A stretch of 64,000 nucleotides of DNA from CANHVK01 sp044232905. Its GTDB lineage: Bacteria > Bacteroidota > Bacteroidia > Flavobacteriales_D > Crocinitomicaceae. Under the pieces are notes generated by a model. That model was not told where the DNA came from. It saw nothing but the letters and a program-made list of their open reading frames with translations, and did no database searches. The translations under genes were made by a program, and so were the position numbers. The DNA lies in the NCBI GenBank assembly GCA_044232905.1, contig JBIIKZ010000005.1:4383-68382 (forward strand), in the 5' to 3' direction. Positions 8,527-18,328 of the stretch are shown one piece after another (position 1 is the stretch's first letter; each line of letters starts with the position of its first letter).

Positions 8527-10803
8527 TTGAAACGCTATATATTACTTATTCCTATTTTATTTTTCGTATGTTTTAACACACATGCGCAAAAGGTTGGTTT
8601 GGTCTTAAGTGGTGGCGGCGCAACCGGTTTTGCACACATCGGTGTTATAAAAGCGCTGGAAGAAAACCAAATACCAATCGACTATATTTCAGGAACTTCT
8701 TCAGGTGCACTTATAGGTGCTTTATATGCGATTGGTTATACTCCTGCGGAAATTGAAGCGTATGTTTTGAGTGAACGTTTTCAACTTTTAGTAAAAGGGG
8801 AATTAGAGCAAAAAGATCGATTTTACTTCCAAGAAGATAACTTTAATAGTGATTTGTTAAACATTTCATTTGCAGTGGATAGTATTTACAAACGTTTTTT
8901 TCCGACAAAATTTATCAATTCTACCTATTTGGATTATGAAATGATGCGGATTTTCGGAACTGCTAGTGAAAGTGTTACTAATGATTTTTCTAAACTAATG
9001 GTTCCATTTAATTGTGTAGCTTCTGATATTACCCACAAAAAAAGTGTTTTATTTACCAGTGGAAAACTTAATCAAGTAGTTCGTGCATCGATTACTTTCC
9101 CGTTTTTTATACATCCGATTAAGATAGATGAGAATTTACTATTTGATGGCGGTTTATACAATAACTTCCCTGCAGATATTATGCATTCAAACTTTAAACC
9201 GGATTATATTATTGGATCCAATGTTTCTTCCAACTATAAAGCTGCAGAAGAAAACGATGTAATAAGTCAGGTAATAAACATGATGGTTAGCCATACAAAC
9301 TTTACGCTACCTACTGAAAATGGAGTTTTAATTCAACCAAAAACAGATGTTACCACTTTTGAATTTGAAGAAATTTCGGATGCCATCGATGCAGGATATA
9401 AAAGTACTATTTTAGTAATCGATTCTATTAGAAAAAAAGTACACCGTCAAACAAATCTAACTGAATTAGCAACAATTCGTAAAAATTTCAAATCTAAAAT
9501 ACCTGCTTTTACCATCAGTTCTGTCTCTACTAATTCAGGCGATGAAAAAGCAAATCGATTCATACAAAAAAGTATTTTACCGCGTAATAAAAAAATCGAT
9601 AGTGTTGAATTTGCTAAAAACTACTTTCGACTAACCGCTAATCCTGCAATCAACTTTACCTATCCAATATTAATTCTTAAAAAAGACTCTACCTATCATT
9701 TAGATTTATTAGCCCGAAAATCAAAAGAAATTGAATTAGAAGTTGGCGGACTTTTTTCCTCTAGAAGTATTAATACGGGTTATTTAGGATTAAGTTATCA
9801 AACGTTAAAAAACCAGCTACTAACGTTGAAAATGAATACTTATTTTGGAAAGTTTTACGGCTCTCTCAAATTACAAGCAGACCTTCAATTACCTACAAAA
9901 ACACCCATTACCTTGAGTGCGTATTATGTCCTCAATCGGTGGGACTATTTTAGAAGTTTAACTAGCTTTTTCGAACAAGTAAAACCTTCTTTTTTGGTAC
10001 AAAACGAAATATATGAAGGATTTAAATTAAAACATTCTGTTGGTAATCAAACAAATAGCACCTTCGAAATTCGCTTATTTAAAACTACCGATGAGTATTA
10101 CCAAACGGATAAATTCACCAATAAAGACACGACAGATTTCACCTCTTTTAAAGGGTTTAATCTACGCTGGAATATTGAATACAATACCTTAAATCGCAAG
10201 CAATTTGCAAATAAAGGAAAATTGTTTTCTTTCAAATTCAAATATGTAAATGGAAATGAGGATAGCGAATCTGGTTCTACTTCCATCGTAAAATATTCCA
10301 TACAAAAAAAGCATACATGGATTAGTATACAACCTGAATTACAATGGTACTTTTTTGAAAAATCACGTTTAAACATTGGGATACATCTAAAATCTACATT
10401 TAGCTCTCAAACATTATTCTCCAATTATACCGCCTCGATCTTGAGTATGAACGATTTTTCTCCATTCCCGGATTGTCAGACCATTTTTTTACCAGAATAT
10501 CGTTCTCCACAGTTTATAGGGATTGGAACAAACTTTGTGTTTTCTTTACATAAATCCATCGATTTGAGAGTTGACTCCTATTTATACCAACCATTCAAAG
10601 AAATTACAAAAACTAATTTATTAATGGGCGATTTCGATACGCCAACTTTACTTTCAGAATATTTAATTTCCTCCTCAATGATTTATCACAGTCCAATTGG
10701 TCCAATTCGCTTGGCTACCAATTATTTTCCAAAACAAAAAAATCCATTTTTCATTCAATTTAGTTACGGATACTTAATATTCAATGAGCGAGCAATTAGA
10801 TAA
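8527..10803 (+). CDS. Patatin-like phospholipase fused to an outer-membrane beta-barrel domain
   Basis: Predicted outer-membrane serine lipase with a C-terminal surface-antigen-type barrel. The start is taken as the TTG at 8527 (758 residues): this yields a signal peptide at 1-20 (KRYILLIPILFFVCFNTHA) and lies just after a promoter element. An ATG at 8398 is in frame but adds 43 residues lacking signal-peptide character. The patatin domain spans about 21-310: oxyanion loop GGGATG at 29-34, nucleophile Ser58 in GTSSG, and Asp207 in FDGGLYNNFP completing the Ser-Asp dyad. Residues from about 430 to the end are rich in alternating aromatic strands and resemble the Omp85/surface-antigen barrel known in this family. 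Substrate is unknown; lipid hydrolysis or autotransport-like secretion are both possible. Confidence 0.87.
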   Translation: MKRYILLIPILFFVCFNTHAQKVGLVLSGGGATGFAHIGVIKALEENQIPIDYISGTSSGALIGALYAIGYTPAEIEAYVLSERFQLLVKGELEQKDRFYFQEDNFNSDLLNISFAVDSIYKRFFPTKFINSTYLDYEMMRIFGTASESVTNDFSKLMVPFNCVASDITHKKSVLFTSGKLNQVVRASITFPFFIHPIKIDENLLFDGGLYNNFPADIMHSNFKPDYIIGSNVSSNYKAAEENDVISQVINMMVSHTNFTLPTENGVLIQPKTDVTTFEFEEISDAIDAGYKSTILVIDSIRKKVHRQTNLTELATIRKNFKSKIPAFTISSVSTNSGDEKANRFIQKSILPRNKKIDSVEFAKNYFRLTANPAINFTYPILILKKDSTYHLDLLARKSKEIELEVGGLFSSRSINTGYLGLSYQTLKNQLLTLKMNTYFGKFYGSLKLQADLQLPTKTPITLSAYYVLNRWDYFRSLTSFFEQVKPSFLVQNEIYEGFKLKHSVGNQTNSTFEIRLFKTTDEYYQTDKFTNKDTTDFTSFKGFNLRWNIEYNTLNRKQFANKGKLFSFKFKYVNGNEDSESGSTSIVKYSIQKKHTWISIQPELQWYFFEKSRLNIGIHLKSTFSSQTLFSNYTASILSMNDFSPFPDCQTIFLPEYRSPQFIGIGTNFVFSLHKSIDLRVDSYLYQPFKEITKTNLLMGDFDTPTLLSEYLISSSMIYHSPIGPIRLATNYFPKQKNPFFIQFSYGYLIFNERAIR

Positions 10804-10900
10804 CTTTACTATTTTTGTTTTACAAACAAAAGACATCAAATCTAAAGAGTAAAGACCTAAGATACATACTAACATTTACCGATTTAATTATATTAGTCTT

Positions 10901-10908
10901 TATCTTTG
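10901..10908 (+). promoter_or_regulatory. -7 promoter element (TATCTTTG) upstream of the VOC gene
   Basis: An exact TAnnTTTG match 28 bases before the ATG at 10936. It overlaps the in-frame TTG at 10906, so that TTG cannot be the translation start. It probably drives the VOC-DUF4249-priA operon. Confidence 0.5.
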
Positions 10909-10935
10909 TTTATTGGTTTATTAATCTACAACTGC

Positions 10936-12003
10936 ATGGAAAAAATTATTTGTGGAATACAGCAAATGGGTATTGGAGTTCCAAATGTCGATGCAATTTG
11001 GGAATGGTACCGTAAATTCTTTGGAATGGACATTAAGGTTTTTGAAGAAGCTGCACCTGCTAAACCAATGATTAATTACACAGGTGGCGTTGTTCAAACC
11101 CGAACAGCAACACTCGCCATGAATTTAGAAGGAGGTGGTGGATTTGAGATTTGGCAATTTACTTCTCGTAATACTGAAAAAGCAAGTTTTGAAATTCAAT
11201 TAGGGGATTATGGAATTTTTGCTTGTAAAGTAAAATCAAAAGATATCCGTTCAACATATAATTATTTCGCTATAAATGGCGCAAATCTTGTAAGTAAGTT
11301 AGAACAAACACCTGAAGGTAAATTACATTTCTTGGTACGCGACCCAAATGACAATTTATTTGAAGTTGTAGAAGGATTGGATTGGTTTATTGATACGAAA
11401 TTCCCTTCCAAAACAGGTGGAGTTAGTGGTGCAGTTATAGGTGTGAGCAATATTGAAAACGCACTTAAACTCTATAAAGACCTATTAGGATATACAGAAA
11501 TCGTATACGATGAAAAACGTTCCTTCAAAGCATACCAGGATATAGCGGGTGGAAAAGGGGTTGTAAGACGCGTATTATTACGCCATCCCGAACCAAGAAA
11601 AGGTCCTTTTGCACAATTATTAGGATCCAGTGAAATTGAATTGATTCAAGCAATTGACAGAAAAGATTGTAAAAAAATATTTGAAAATCGCTTCTGGGGA
11701 GATTGGGGATTCATTCATTTATGTTTTGACATTCAACGTATTGACGCATTAAAAAAAGAATGCATCGAAGCTGGCTTTCCATTTACAGTAGATACGGGAG
11801 AAACATTTGATATGGGAGAAGCTGGTGGTCGTTTTAGTTATATTGAAGACCCTGATGGTACGATGATTGAATTTGTAGAAACACATAAAGTACCACTTAT
11901 CAAAAAAATAGGTTGGTATATTCACTTAAAAAATCGTAACCAAGAAAAACATTTGCCTAAATGGATGTTATCTTTCATGCGCTTTAGCAGATACAAATCA
12001 TAA
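10936..12003 (+). CDS. Two-domain VOC (glyoxalase/dioxygenase superfamily) protein of unknown substrate
   Basis: A 355-residue cytoplasmic protein made of two vicinal-oxygen-chelate modules, about residues 8-146 and 164-325. Module one opens with MGIGVPNVDAIWEWYRKFFG and ends with DPNDNLFEVVEG; module two opens with GAVIGVSNIENALKLYKDLLG and ends with DPDGTMIEFVE. Each module therefore keeps the metal-ligand glutamate, and module two keeps GFIHLCFDI with a ligand-type His. It is shorter than 4-hydroxyphenylpyruvate dioxygenase and lacks that enzyme's C-terminal helix signature, so a glyoxalase, extradiol dioxygenase or isomerase role is open. It leads an apparent operon with the DUF4249 gene (3-base gap) and priA. 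Confidence 0.78.
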   Translation: MEKIICGIQQMGIGVPNVDAIWEWYRKFFGMDIKVFEEAAPAKPMINYTGGVVQTRTATLAMNLEGGGGFEIWQFTSRNTEKASFEIQLGDYGIFACKVKSKDIRSTYNYFAINGANLVSKLEQTPEGKLHFLVRDPNDNLFEVVEGLDWFIDTKFPSKTGGVSGAVIGVSNIENALKLYKDLLGYTEIVYDEKRSFKAYQDIAGGKGVVRRVLLRHPEPRKGPFAQLLGSSEIELIQAIDRKDCKKIFENRFWGDWGFIHLCFDIQRIDALKKECIEAGFPFTVDTGETFDMGEAGGRFSYIEDPDGTMIEFVETHKVPLIKKIGWYIHLKNRNQEKHLPKWMLSFMRFSRYKS

Positions 12004-12006
12004 CCT

Positions 12007-13110
12007 ATGAAAAATACATTTAAATTACTTTCGTTATTACTAGCCTTGCTAACTTTCTCTTCGTGTAAGGAGACAATTACTTTAACCAATGATCAAAAGG
12101 AAACTGCGGTTATTTATGGATTGATGGACCAAGCAGATACGATTCATATAATTAAAATAAATCGCGCTTTTTCTGGTACAAATAATTCTTTGGAAGTCGC
12201 TCAAATTCCAGATTCAAGTTATTTTAAAGATGTTCAAGCATATATCTATGAAATAAAAAAAGGAGACACACTCCGTAAATGGAAATTACGAGATACACTC
12301 ATTGATAATAAAGAACCTGGAATTTTTTATGGCCCGCAACAAAAAGTCTATTATTTTGAAACAAGTAAAAATAATCCCTTGGTTGGTGAAAGTGGAAGAA
12401 CGTACTTGTTTCACGGAAAATTTGAGAAAAATAAATTTGAAGTAACAGCATCTACCGAATTGATTTACGGAAACTCGTTGCTCTATCCTGTTTCGAATGG
12501 AACAAATTACAGTTTCGCAAATGGCACTACTGAAAATCCAGAATATTATAGTACAGGGATTAAATTTAAACCAGGAACCTCTGTAACAACAAATACCTCG
12601 CTACGCATTTCTATACGCGAATATATTGGTGATAATTTCACACTAAAATCATTTGATTGGAATGTTGGGGATATGGATGTAACACCTAATGCAACCAGCG
12701 CTGGTATTAACGCTTTAGGAACTACATTTTATCCATTAATTGTCAAAAACTGTACTAACAATTCAGCAATTACTAAAAGACAACTTGCCTCCATCGAGTT
12801 ACGTGTAATGTTCGCTTCCGTTGTATTAAACGATTATATTACACTTAATAAACCAAGTTCTTCGCTTGCTCAAAATAAAATAAATTACACTAATTTAACG
12901 GCCACTAATGGCATGCGCGTTATAGGGATTTTTACTGCACGAAATTTAAAATCTGAAGTGAAATTGAGTTCGGATATTATTGGTCAAAATAAGATGCGTG
13001 CATTAGATGCACAATCCACGAAAGAATTATGTTTAGGATCCATAACGAATAAATTAAGATTTTGTTCTGATGTACCTGCAGATATTCCAACATCCTATTT
13101 CTGTAAATAG
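12007..13110 (+). CDS. DUF4249-like lipoprotein
   Basis: A 367-residue predicted lipoprotein: residues 1-19 form a signal peptide and Cys20 in LTFSSCKE is the lipidation site. The rest is beta-rich (repeated VIYGLMDQADTIHIIKINRAF-type strands near residues 33-55) and resembles DUF4249, a Bacteroidota family often found next to TonB-dependent receptors and thought to be outer-membrane associated. No receptor is adjacent here. Instead it sits 3 bases after the VOC gene and 3 bases before priA, so it is probably co-transcribed with both. Function is unknown. Confidence 0.75.
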   Translation: MKNTFKLLSLLLALLTFSSCKETITLTNDQKETAVIYGLMDQADTIHIIKINRAFSGTNNSLEVAQIPDSSYFKDVQAYIYEIKKGDTLRKWKLRDTLIDNKEPGIFYGPQQKVYYFETSKNNPLVGESGRTYLFHGKFEKNKFEVTASTELIYGNSLLYPVSNGTNYSFANGTTENPEYYSTGIKFKPGTSVTTNTSLRISIREYIGDNFTLKSFDWNVGDMDVTPNATSAGINALGTTFYPLIVKNCTNNSAITKRQLASIELRVMFASVVLNDYITLNKPSSSLAQNKINYTNLTATNGMRVIGIFTARNLKSEVKLSSDIIGQNKMRALDAQSTKELCLGSITNKLRFCSDVPADIPTSYFCK

Positions 13111-13113
13111 TAT

Positions 13114-15591
13114 ATGTCGGATCGCACCACCTTATTTGTCAATGTCATTTTACCAATAGCCGTTCGCAACGAATTTACTTATCGCGTACCTTTTGAGTTG
13201 AATGATCAGATTTGTGAAGGAATGCGCGTGGTAGTACCATTTGGAAAAGGAAAGTTGTACACTGGGATAGTGACAAAAATACACGAAGATATACCAGTAG
13301 GATACCAAGCGAAATTTATAGAACACTTGTTGGATGCTACACCAATAACAACTAAAACCCAACACGTATTTTGGAAATGGATTTCGGAATATTACATGGC
13401 TCCTATTGGGGATGTCCTCAGCGCTGCCTTACCTTCCAACTTCAAGTTAGCATCTGAAACCAAAATTGTTTTACATCCTGACTTTAATAAAAATAAAGAC
13501 ATACAAAATGTGCGAATGCTTCAGATCATCGAATCACTCGATATTAAGGAAAGTCTAGACTTAAAAGAAATTTCAGAATTATTAGGCATAAAAACCGTTC
13601 AACCTATTATCAAACAAATGTTGGACGCAAAAATGGTTATTTCATTAGAAGAATTGAATGACAAATACGTTCCAAAAACAGCAAATTATTATTTTTTAGA
13701 TGAATTCTTTCAAGACGAAATACACCTGCAAGATTATATAGAACAACTGGAAGGAAAAAAAAGTAAAGATAAACAACTACATGCGCTTTTATTGTTTTTA
13801 CAGGAAGTTGCTCACAATTTTGCAACTCCAATTGCGAAAAAAGTACTCGAAGAAAAGGGTGCGTCTAAATCTGCTTTAGAGACCTTAGTCAAAAACAACG
13901 TTTTATTTCTGGAGAAACTACAAATAGACCGAATACATATTAAAGATAGTAGCCTCAAAGAAGCGAAAAAATTATCCGACATTCAACAAAAAGCACTCGA
14001 AGAAATACAAGCATCATTTAAAACAAAAGACGTATGTTTATTACATGGTGTAACTGGTTCTGGTAAAACCGAGATTTATATCGACCTCATCCAAGAACAA
14101 TTAGAACAAGGTAAACAAGTATTATTCTTATTACCTGAAATAGCACTTACCACACAATTAATCCAACGACTTTCCATCCATTTTGGGGATGCGATTGGTG
14201 TTTACCACTCTAAATTCAATCAAAATGAACGTGTCGAAATTTGGAATCATGTGTTGCACAATGATCCACACCGGTATCGTATTGTCATGGGAGCACGTTC
14301 ATCGGTCTTTTTACCTTTTACCAATTTAGGTTTAATTATCATCGACGAAGAACATGAAAGTTCATACAAACAGTATGATCCATCTCCACGTTACAATGCA
14401 CGAGATGCTTCCATTGTATTGGGAACTATCCACAAAGCAAAAGTTTTATTGGGTTCAGCTACACCATCTATAGAGAATTATTACAATGCGAAAAGCGGTA
14501 AATTTGGCTTAGTCGAATTAACAAACCGACACGGAGGATTGCAACTTCCTGAAATCTTTTGCGCAGATGTGAAGGAAGAGCGACGCATGGATACAATGCA
14601 TTCGCATATTTCTTCGTTTTTGATGAAAGCGATGGAGGAAGAGTTAAAACAGGATGGTCAAATCATTTTATTTCAAAATAGACGAGGATATACACCGAGT
14701 TGGCATTGTGAAGTTTGTTCCTGGACACCACAATGTAAAAACTGCGATGTAAGTTTAACCTACCACAAACATTCAAACACGCTAAAATGTCATTATTGTG
14801 GCTATTGTACGCCACCGGTTGGTACGTGTAATAATTGTGGCAGTAACCGTTTGCGTATGCAAGGTTTTGGCACAGAAAAAATTGAGGATGAATTAAGTAT
14901 CCTGTTTCCAAACAAAGTAATTAAACGTTTAGACTTAGATTCTACGCGTGCTAAAAATGCGTATCAGACGATAATTGAAGATTTTGGAAGTGGTGCTATC
15001 GATGTGCTAATTGGTACACAAATGATCACCAAAGGGCTAGATTTTGACAATGTGAATTTAGTTGGGATACTCGATGCAGACATGATGTTAAACCGTCCTG
15101 ATTTCCGTGCGTTTGAACGCAGTTATCAGTTGATGTCGCAAGTAGCTGGTCGTGCTGGACGACGTAAAAAACGTGGAAAAGTAATTATACAAACAGGACA
15201 GCCAAAGCATTGGATTATCCAAAAGGTAATTCAACACGATTTTCAATGTTTTTATAGTAATGAAATTACCGAACGCCGAAATTTCTTTTATCCACCTTTC
15301 TATAAAATTATTCAACTTACTTTGAAGCATAAGGATTCCAATCAGGTCGATCGTTCATCTATCGAATTAGCGAATTCTTTGCGTGAAGTTTTTAAAGAAC
15401 GTGTATTAGGACCCGAATATCCGATTATTCCGAGAATAAATAATTATTTCTTGAAGCAGATAACTTTAAAAGTGGAACGAGAAGTTAATAATAAACAAGT
15501 GAAAGAAAGGATTCAAGAAATTATCGATTTGTTTTTTAGCTTACCAATGAATAAGGCAATACGGATGAATGTGGATGTCGATCCGAACTAG
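13114..15591 (+). CDS. priA: Primosomal replication-restart helicase PriA
   Basis: 3'-to-5' DNA helicase that reloads the replisome at stalled forks. The 825 residues are near the usual size for the phylum. The N-terminal 3'-DNA-binding domain begins NVILPIAVRNEFTYRVP. Walker A is GVTGSGKT at 312-319, the Walker B box is DEEH at 411-414, and the primosome zinc-binding region holds paired cysteines between Cys532 and Cys575 (CEVC, CKNC, CHYC, CNNC). Helicase motifs near the end (IGTQMITKGLDF, QVAGRAGRRKKRGKVIIQT) are intact. It is the third gene of the operon starting at 10936 and ends against a large hairpin shared with rpoD. Confidence 0.96.
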   Translation: MSDRTTLFVNVILPIAVRNEFTYRVPFELNDQICEGMRVVVPFGKGKLYTGIVTKIHEDIPVGYQAKFIEHLLDATPITTKTQHVFWKWISEYYMAPIGDVLSAALPSNFKLASETKIVLHPDFNKNKDIQNVRMLQIIESLDIKESLDLKEISELLGIKTVQPIIKQMLDAKMVISLEELNDKYVPKTANYYFLDEFFQDEIHLQDYIEQLEGKKSKDKQLHALLLFLQEVAHNFATPIAKKVLEEKGASKSALETLVKNNVLFLEKLQIDRIHIKDSSLKEAKKLSDIQQKALEEIQASFKTKDVCLLHGVTGSGKTEIYIDLIQEQLEQGKQVLFLLPEIALTTQLIQRLSIHFGDAIGVYHSKFNQNERVEIWNHVLHNDPHRYRIVMGARSSVFLPFTNLGLIIIDEEHESSYKQYDPSPRYNARDASIVLGTIHKAKVLLGSATPSIENYYNAKSGKFGLVELTNRHGGLQLPEIFCADVKEERRMDTMHSHISSFLMKAMEEELKQDGQIILFQNRRGYTPSWHCEVCSWTPQCKNCDVSLTYHKHSNTLKCHYCGYCTPPVGTCNNCGSNRLRMQGFGTEKIEDELSILFPNKVIKRLDLDSTRAKNAYQTIIEDFGSGAIDVLIGTQMITKGLDFDNVNLVGILDADMMLNRPDFRAFERSYQLMSQVAGRAGRRKKRGKVIIQTGQPKHWIIQKVIQHDFQCFYSNEITERRNFFYPPFYKIIQLTLKHKDSNQVDRSSIELANSLREVFKERVLGPEYPIIPRINNYFLKQITLKVEREVNNKQVKERIQEIIDLFFSLPMNKAIRMNVDVDPN

Positions 15592-15621
15592 TGAAAAGTG
15601 AAGAGTGACGATGTGAAAGTA

Positions 15622-15666
15622 AATTATGGGTTGTGTATTATCGTTTATAATCCAAAACCCATAATT
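15622..15666. terminator. Long hairpin between convergent priA and rpoD
   Basis: Outer arms 15622-15635 and 15653-15666 pair over 14 bases with one mismatch (AATTATGGGTTGTG), and an inner ATTAT/ATAAT pair extends the stem. It abuts the TGA of the sigma-factor gene. Neither side has a strong T tract, so termination efficiency is uncertain. Confidence 0.6.
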
Positions 15667-15667
15667 C

Positions 15668-16534
15668 TCAAAGATAATTTTTCAGCATTTTACTGCGTGA
15701 AGTATGTTTCATTCTACGAATTGCTTTTTCTTTGATTTGACGAACTCTTTCTCTTGTAAGGTCAAATTTATCGCCAATTTCTTCTAAGGTAAGTGGATAG
15801 CGTCCGTTTAGTCCGAAATACAATCTTACCACCTCCCCTTCTCTACTTGTTAAAGTCGATAAAGAGCGTTCAATATCTTTACGTAAGGATTCTTTCACTA
15901 AATCAACATCCGGTGTTTCTGAATAGGTATTTGGAAGAACGTCGTATAAACTGGAGGAAGATTCGTCTCCTTCCGTTAATGGTGCATCCATGGAAACATG
16001 CCGACCATTCGATTGCAACGATTGTTTAACATCCGATACAGACACTTCCATAAATTCCGCCAATTCTTCTGCACTTGGGGGTCTTTCGTTTTTTTGCTCT
16101 AATTCCGAAAATGCTCTATTTAATTTATTAATTGTTCCAATTTTGTTTAATGGAAGTCTTACAATACGCGCTTGTTCAGCCAAAGCTTGCAATATCGCTT
16201 GTCTAATCCACCATACGGCATAAGAAATAAATTTAAATCCACGGGTTTCATCAAAACGCTCCGCTGCTTTTATTAAACCAACATTACCTTCATTGATTAA
16301 ATCCGGAAGAGTCATCCCTTGATTTTGGTATTGTTTTGCTACAGAAACGACAAAACGTAGGTTTGCACGCGTTAACTTTTCCAATGCGCGTTGATCACCA
16401 GCTTTAATTCGCACGGCTAATTCTACTTCTTCCTCTGCAGAAATCATTCCTTCACGACTTATTTCCTGTAAGTATTTATCTAAAGAAGCTACCTCTCTGT
16501 TTGTAACTTGTTTTACAATTTTTAGCTGTCTCAT
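15668..16534 (-). CDS. rpoD: Primary RNA polymerase sigma factor (Bacteroidota RpoD/SigA type)
   Basis: Housekeeping sigma factor directing RNA polymerase to the TTG/TAnnTTTG promoters seen throughout this window. The start is set at MRQLKIVKQVTNRE (16534), the conserved beginning in the phylum, giving 288 residues; an in-frame ATG at 16558 adds eight unconserved residues. Region 2 carries RFVVSVAKQYQNQGMTLPDLINEGNVGL and the 2.4 motif FKFISYAVWWIRQAI. Region 4 ends with the helix-turn-helix LTLEEIGDKFDLTRERVRQI and a basic tail. It lacks the long acidic region 1.1, which is normal for this lineage. It is divergent from the MFS gene and convergent with priA. Confidence 0.95.
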   Translation of the reverse strand: MRQLKIVKQVTNREVASLDKYLQEISREGMISAEEEVELAVRIKAGDQRALEKLTRANLRFVVSVAKQYQNQGMTLPDLINEGNVGLIKAAERFDETRGFKFISYAVWWIRQAILQALAEQARIVRLPLNKIGTINKLNRAFSELEQKNERPPSAEELAEFMEVSVSDVKQSLQSNGRHVSMDAPLTEGDESSSSLYDVLPNTYSETPDVDLVKESLRKDIERSLSTLTSREGEVVRLYFGLNGRYPLTLEEIGDKFDLTRERVRQIKEKAIRRMKHTSRSKMLKNYL

Positions 16535-16639
16535 GGCGCATAGTATTAAATTGTTCAACCTCTTTTAAATTTAGTCATTCTTCATTACAATATCAATGAT
16601 TAACAAAAATTTATTTTGGGAATAACAAAAGAATAATAA

Positions 16640-16678
16640 GTGATGGGGCTTCGAGAACCTCAGCCTCCTAAGTGACGA
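16640..16678 (+). repeat. 39-bp dispersed repeat, copy 1 (upstream of the MFS gene)
   Basis: Begins GTGATGGGGCTTCGAGAACC and ends CTAAGTGACGA. A second copy in the same orientation at 18325-18363 differs at four positions. The core GGCT-TC-GAG-N3-CTC-AGCC can fold into a bulged hairpin, and the loop-side difference (AAC versus AGC) leaves the pairing intact. Confidence 0.75.
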
Positions 16679-16768
16679 ATGTATCGGGATTTATATAGGT
16701 AAAGAAAATATATGCATATTCTATTTTTTTATTTTATATTCGTTTAAATAGATAAATAACAAATATTT

Positions 16769-18328
16769 ATGGCTACAGAAACAAAAGGACTATGGAAAAT
16801 AATCGGAGCTTCCTCCGTGGGTACGTTAATTGAATGGTATGATTTTTACATTTTCGGTAGTTTAGCTACAATTATATCCACTAAATTTTTTCCTGCAGAA
16901 AATCCAACTGCTGCATTTTTAGCAACCCTAGCAACCTTTGCAGCAGGATTTGTTGTGCGGCCATTTGGCGCTTTATTTTTTGGTCGCTTAGGAGATTTGA
17001 TTGGTCGAAAATACACTTTTATGGTCACCTTGCTATTAATGGGTGGTGCAACTTTTATGATAGGTTGTATCCCTTCGTACGAATCGATAGGATTTATGGC
17101 TCCAGTGTTAGTTTTACTCTTACGACTTTTACAGGGTCTAGCATTGGGTGGTGAATACGGAGGTGCCGCGACCTATGTGGCAGAACATGCGCCTGCGAAT
17201 AAACGTGGTTATTGGACTTCATGGATACAAACTACGGCAACGATAGGCTTATTTATTTCTTTGTTGGTAATCATGGGAACACGATTAGCTATTTCGAAAG
17301 AAGCATTTAATGAATGGGGATGGCGCGTACCATTTTGGGTATCGATTATCATGGTTGCCGTTTCGTATGTGATTCGTAAAAACATGGATGAATCGCCTTT
17401 ATTTGCAAAAGTAAAAGCAGAAGGTCACGTTTCAAAAAATCCGTTAAAAGAAAGTTTCGGAAACAAACAAAATTTCAAATATGTATTGCTCGCCCTTTTT
17501 GGGGCTACGATGGGTCAAGGAGTGGTTTGGTATACCGGACAATTTTACGCCATGAGTTTTATCGAAAAAATTTGCATGGTCGACAAAATGCAATCAGATA
17601 TGTTGATCGCAATTGCATTATTGATGGGAACTCCTTTCTTTTTAGTGTTTGGTGCTTTATCCGATAAAATTGGTCGTAAGAAAATCATGCTGGCAGGGAT
17701 GTTACTTGCTATGTTTGCCTATCGACCGATTTATGAAAAAATGTATCAAACAGTTTCTGTGAAAAATAAAACAGAAGACGCTATAAAACATACTGAAACA
17801 ATAAGTTTGGTCTTGAATCCAAATACAGGATTAAAAGATTCAGTATATACCAATACATTTAACTATACTGATCAAACCGTTAAAACAGTAACAAAAACCT
17901 TGCAACTCCAGAAAAAACTAGGTAAATTATCTATCGCAAAAGAAGAAATAAAAACAACAATAACCATAAATTCAGGTGATAAATGGACATTAATTTGGAT
18001 GGTGTTCTTACAGGTGATTTTTGTAACGATGGTTTATGGTCCTATTGCTGCATTTTTGGTGGAGATGTTCCCGACAAATATACGCTACACTTCCATGTCT
18101 CTACCCTACCACATTGGAAACGGAGTGTTTGGAGGTTTACTTCCAGCTGTCGCAACCTATCTTGCTTCCAAAGCAAATGATGCGAATACGCTTGCAGAAA
18201 AAGCAGGAACGAATTTACCTTTTAATAAACCATATTTAGAAGGATTGTGGTATCCGATTATTGTGTCTGGGGTATGTTTTGTGATTGGGATGGTATACAT
18301 AAATGGGAAAAAGAGGAAAGTTGAGTGA
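16769..18328 (+). CDS. MFS transporter of the metabolite:H+ symporter (MHS/ProP-like) family with an internal insertion
   Basis: Inner-membrane secondary transporter of 519 residues. The first half shows SSVGTLIEWYDFYIFG at residues 15-30, the MFS motif GRLGDLIGRKYTF at 72-84, and LLQGLALGGEYGGAATYVAEHAP at 120-142, all typical of MHS symporters for osmolytes, dicarboxylates or shikimate. The second-half repeat motif GALSDKIGRKK is at 295-305. Between about 322 and 405 lies a polar stretch of some 80 residues (VSVKNKTEDAIKHTET onward) that standard MHS members lack. The stop codon lies inside a 39-bp repeat, so the last residues may have been altered by repeat insertion. Substrate is unknown. 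It may work with the small membrane protein at 18525. Confidence 0.88.
   Translation: MATETKGLWKIIGASSVGTLIEWYDFYIFGSLATIISTKFFPAENPTAAFLATLATFAAGFVVRPFGALFFGRLGDLIGRKYTFMVTLLLMGGATFMIGCIPSYESIGFMAPVLVLLLRLLQGLALGGEYGGAATYVAEHAPANKRGYWTSWIQTTATIGLFISLLVIMGTRLAISKEAFNEWGWRVPFWVSIIMVAVSYVIRKNMDESPLFAKVKAEGHVSKNPLKESFGNKQNFKYVLLALFGATMGQGVVWYTGQFYAMSFIEKICMVDKMQSDMLIAIALLMGTPFFLVFGALSDKIGRKKIMLAGMLLAMFAYRPIYEKMYQTVSVKNKTEDAIKHTETISLVLNPNTGLKDSVYTNTFNYTDQTVKTVTKTLQLQKKLGKLSIAKEEIKTTITINSGDKWTLIWMVFLQVIFVTMVYGPIAAFLVEMFPTNIRYTSMSLPYHIGNGVFGGLLPAVATYLASKANDANTLAEKAGTNLPFNKPYLEGLWYPIIVSGVCFVIGMVYINGKKRKVE

Noticed and set aside
10936..12003. Calling this 4-hydroxyphenylpyruvate dioxygenase
   Set aside because: It shares the two-VOC layout, but the C-terminal signature of that enzyme is absent and there is no tyrosine-degradation neighbour, so only the fold is named.
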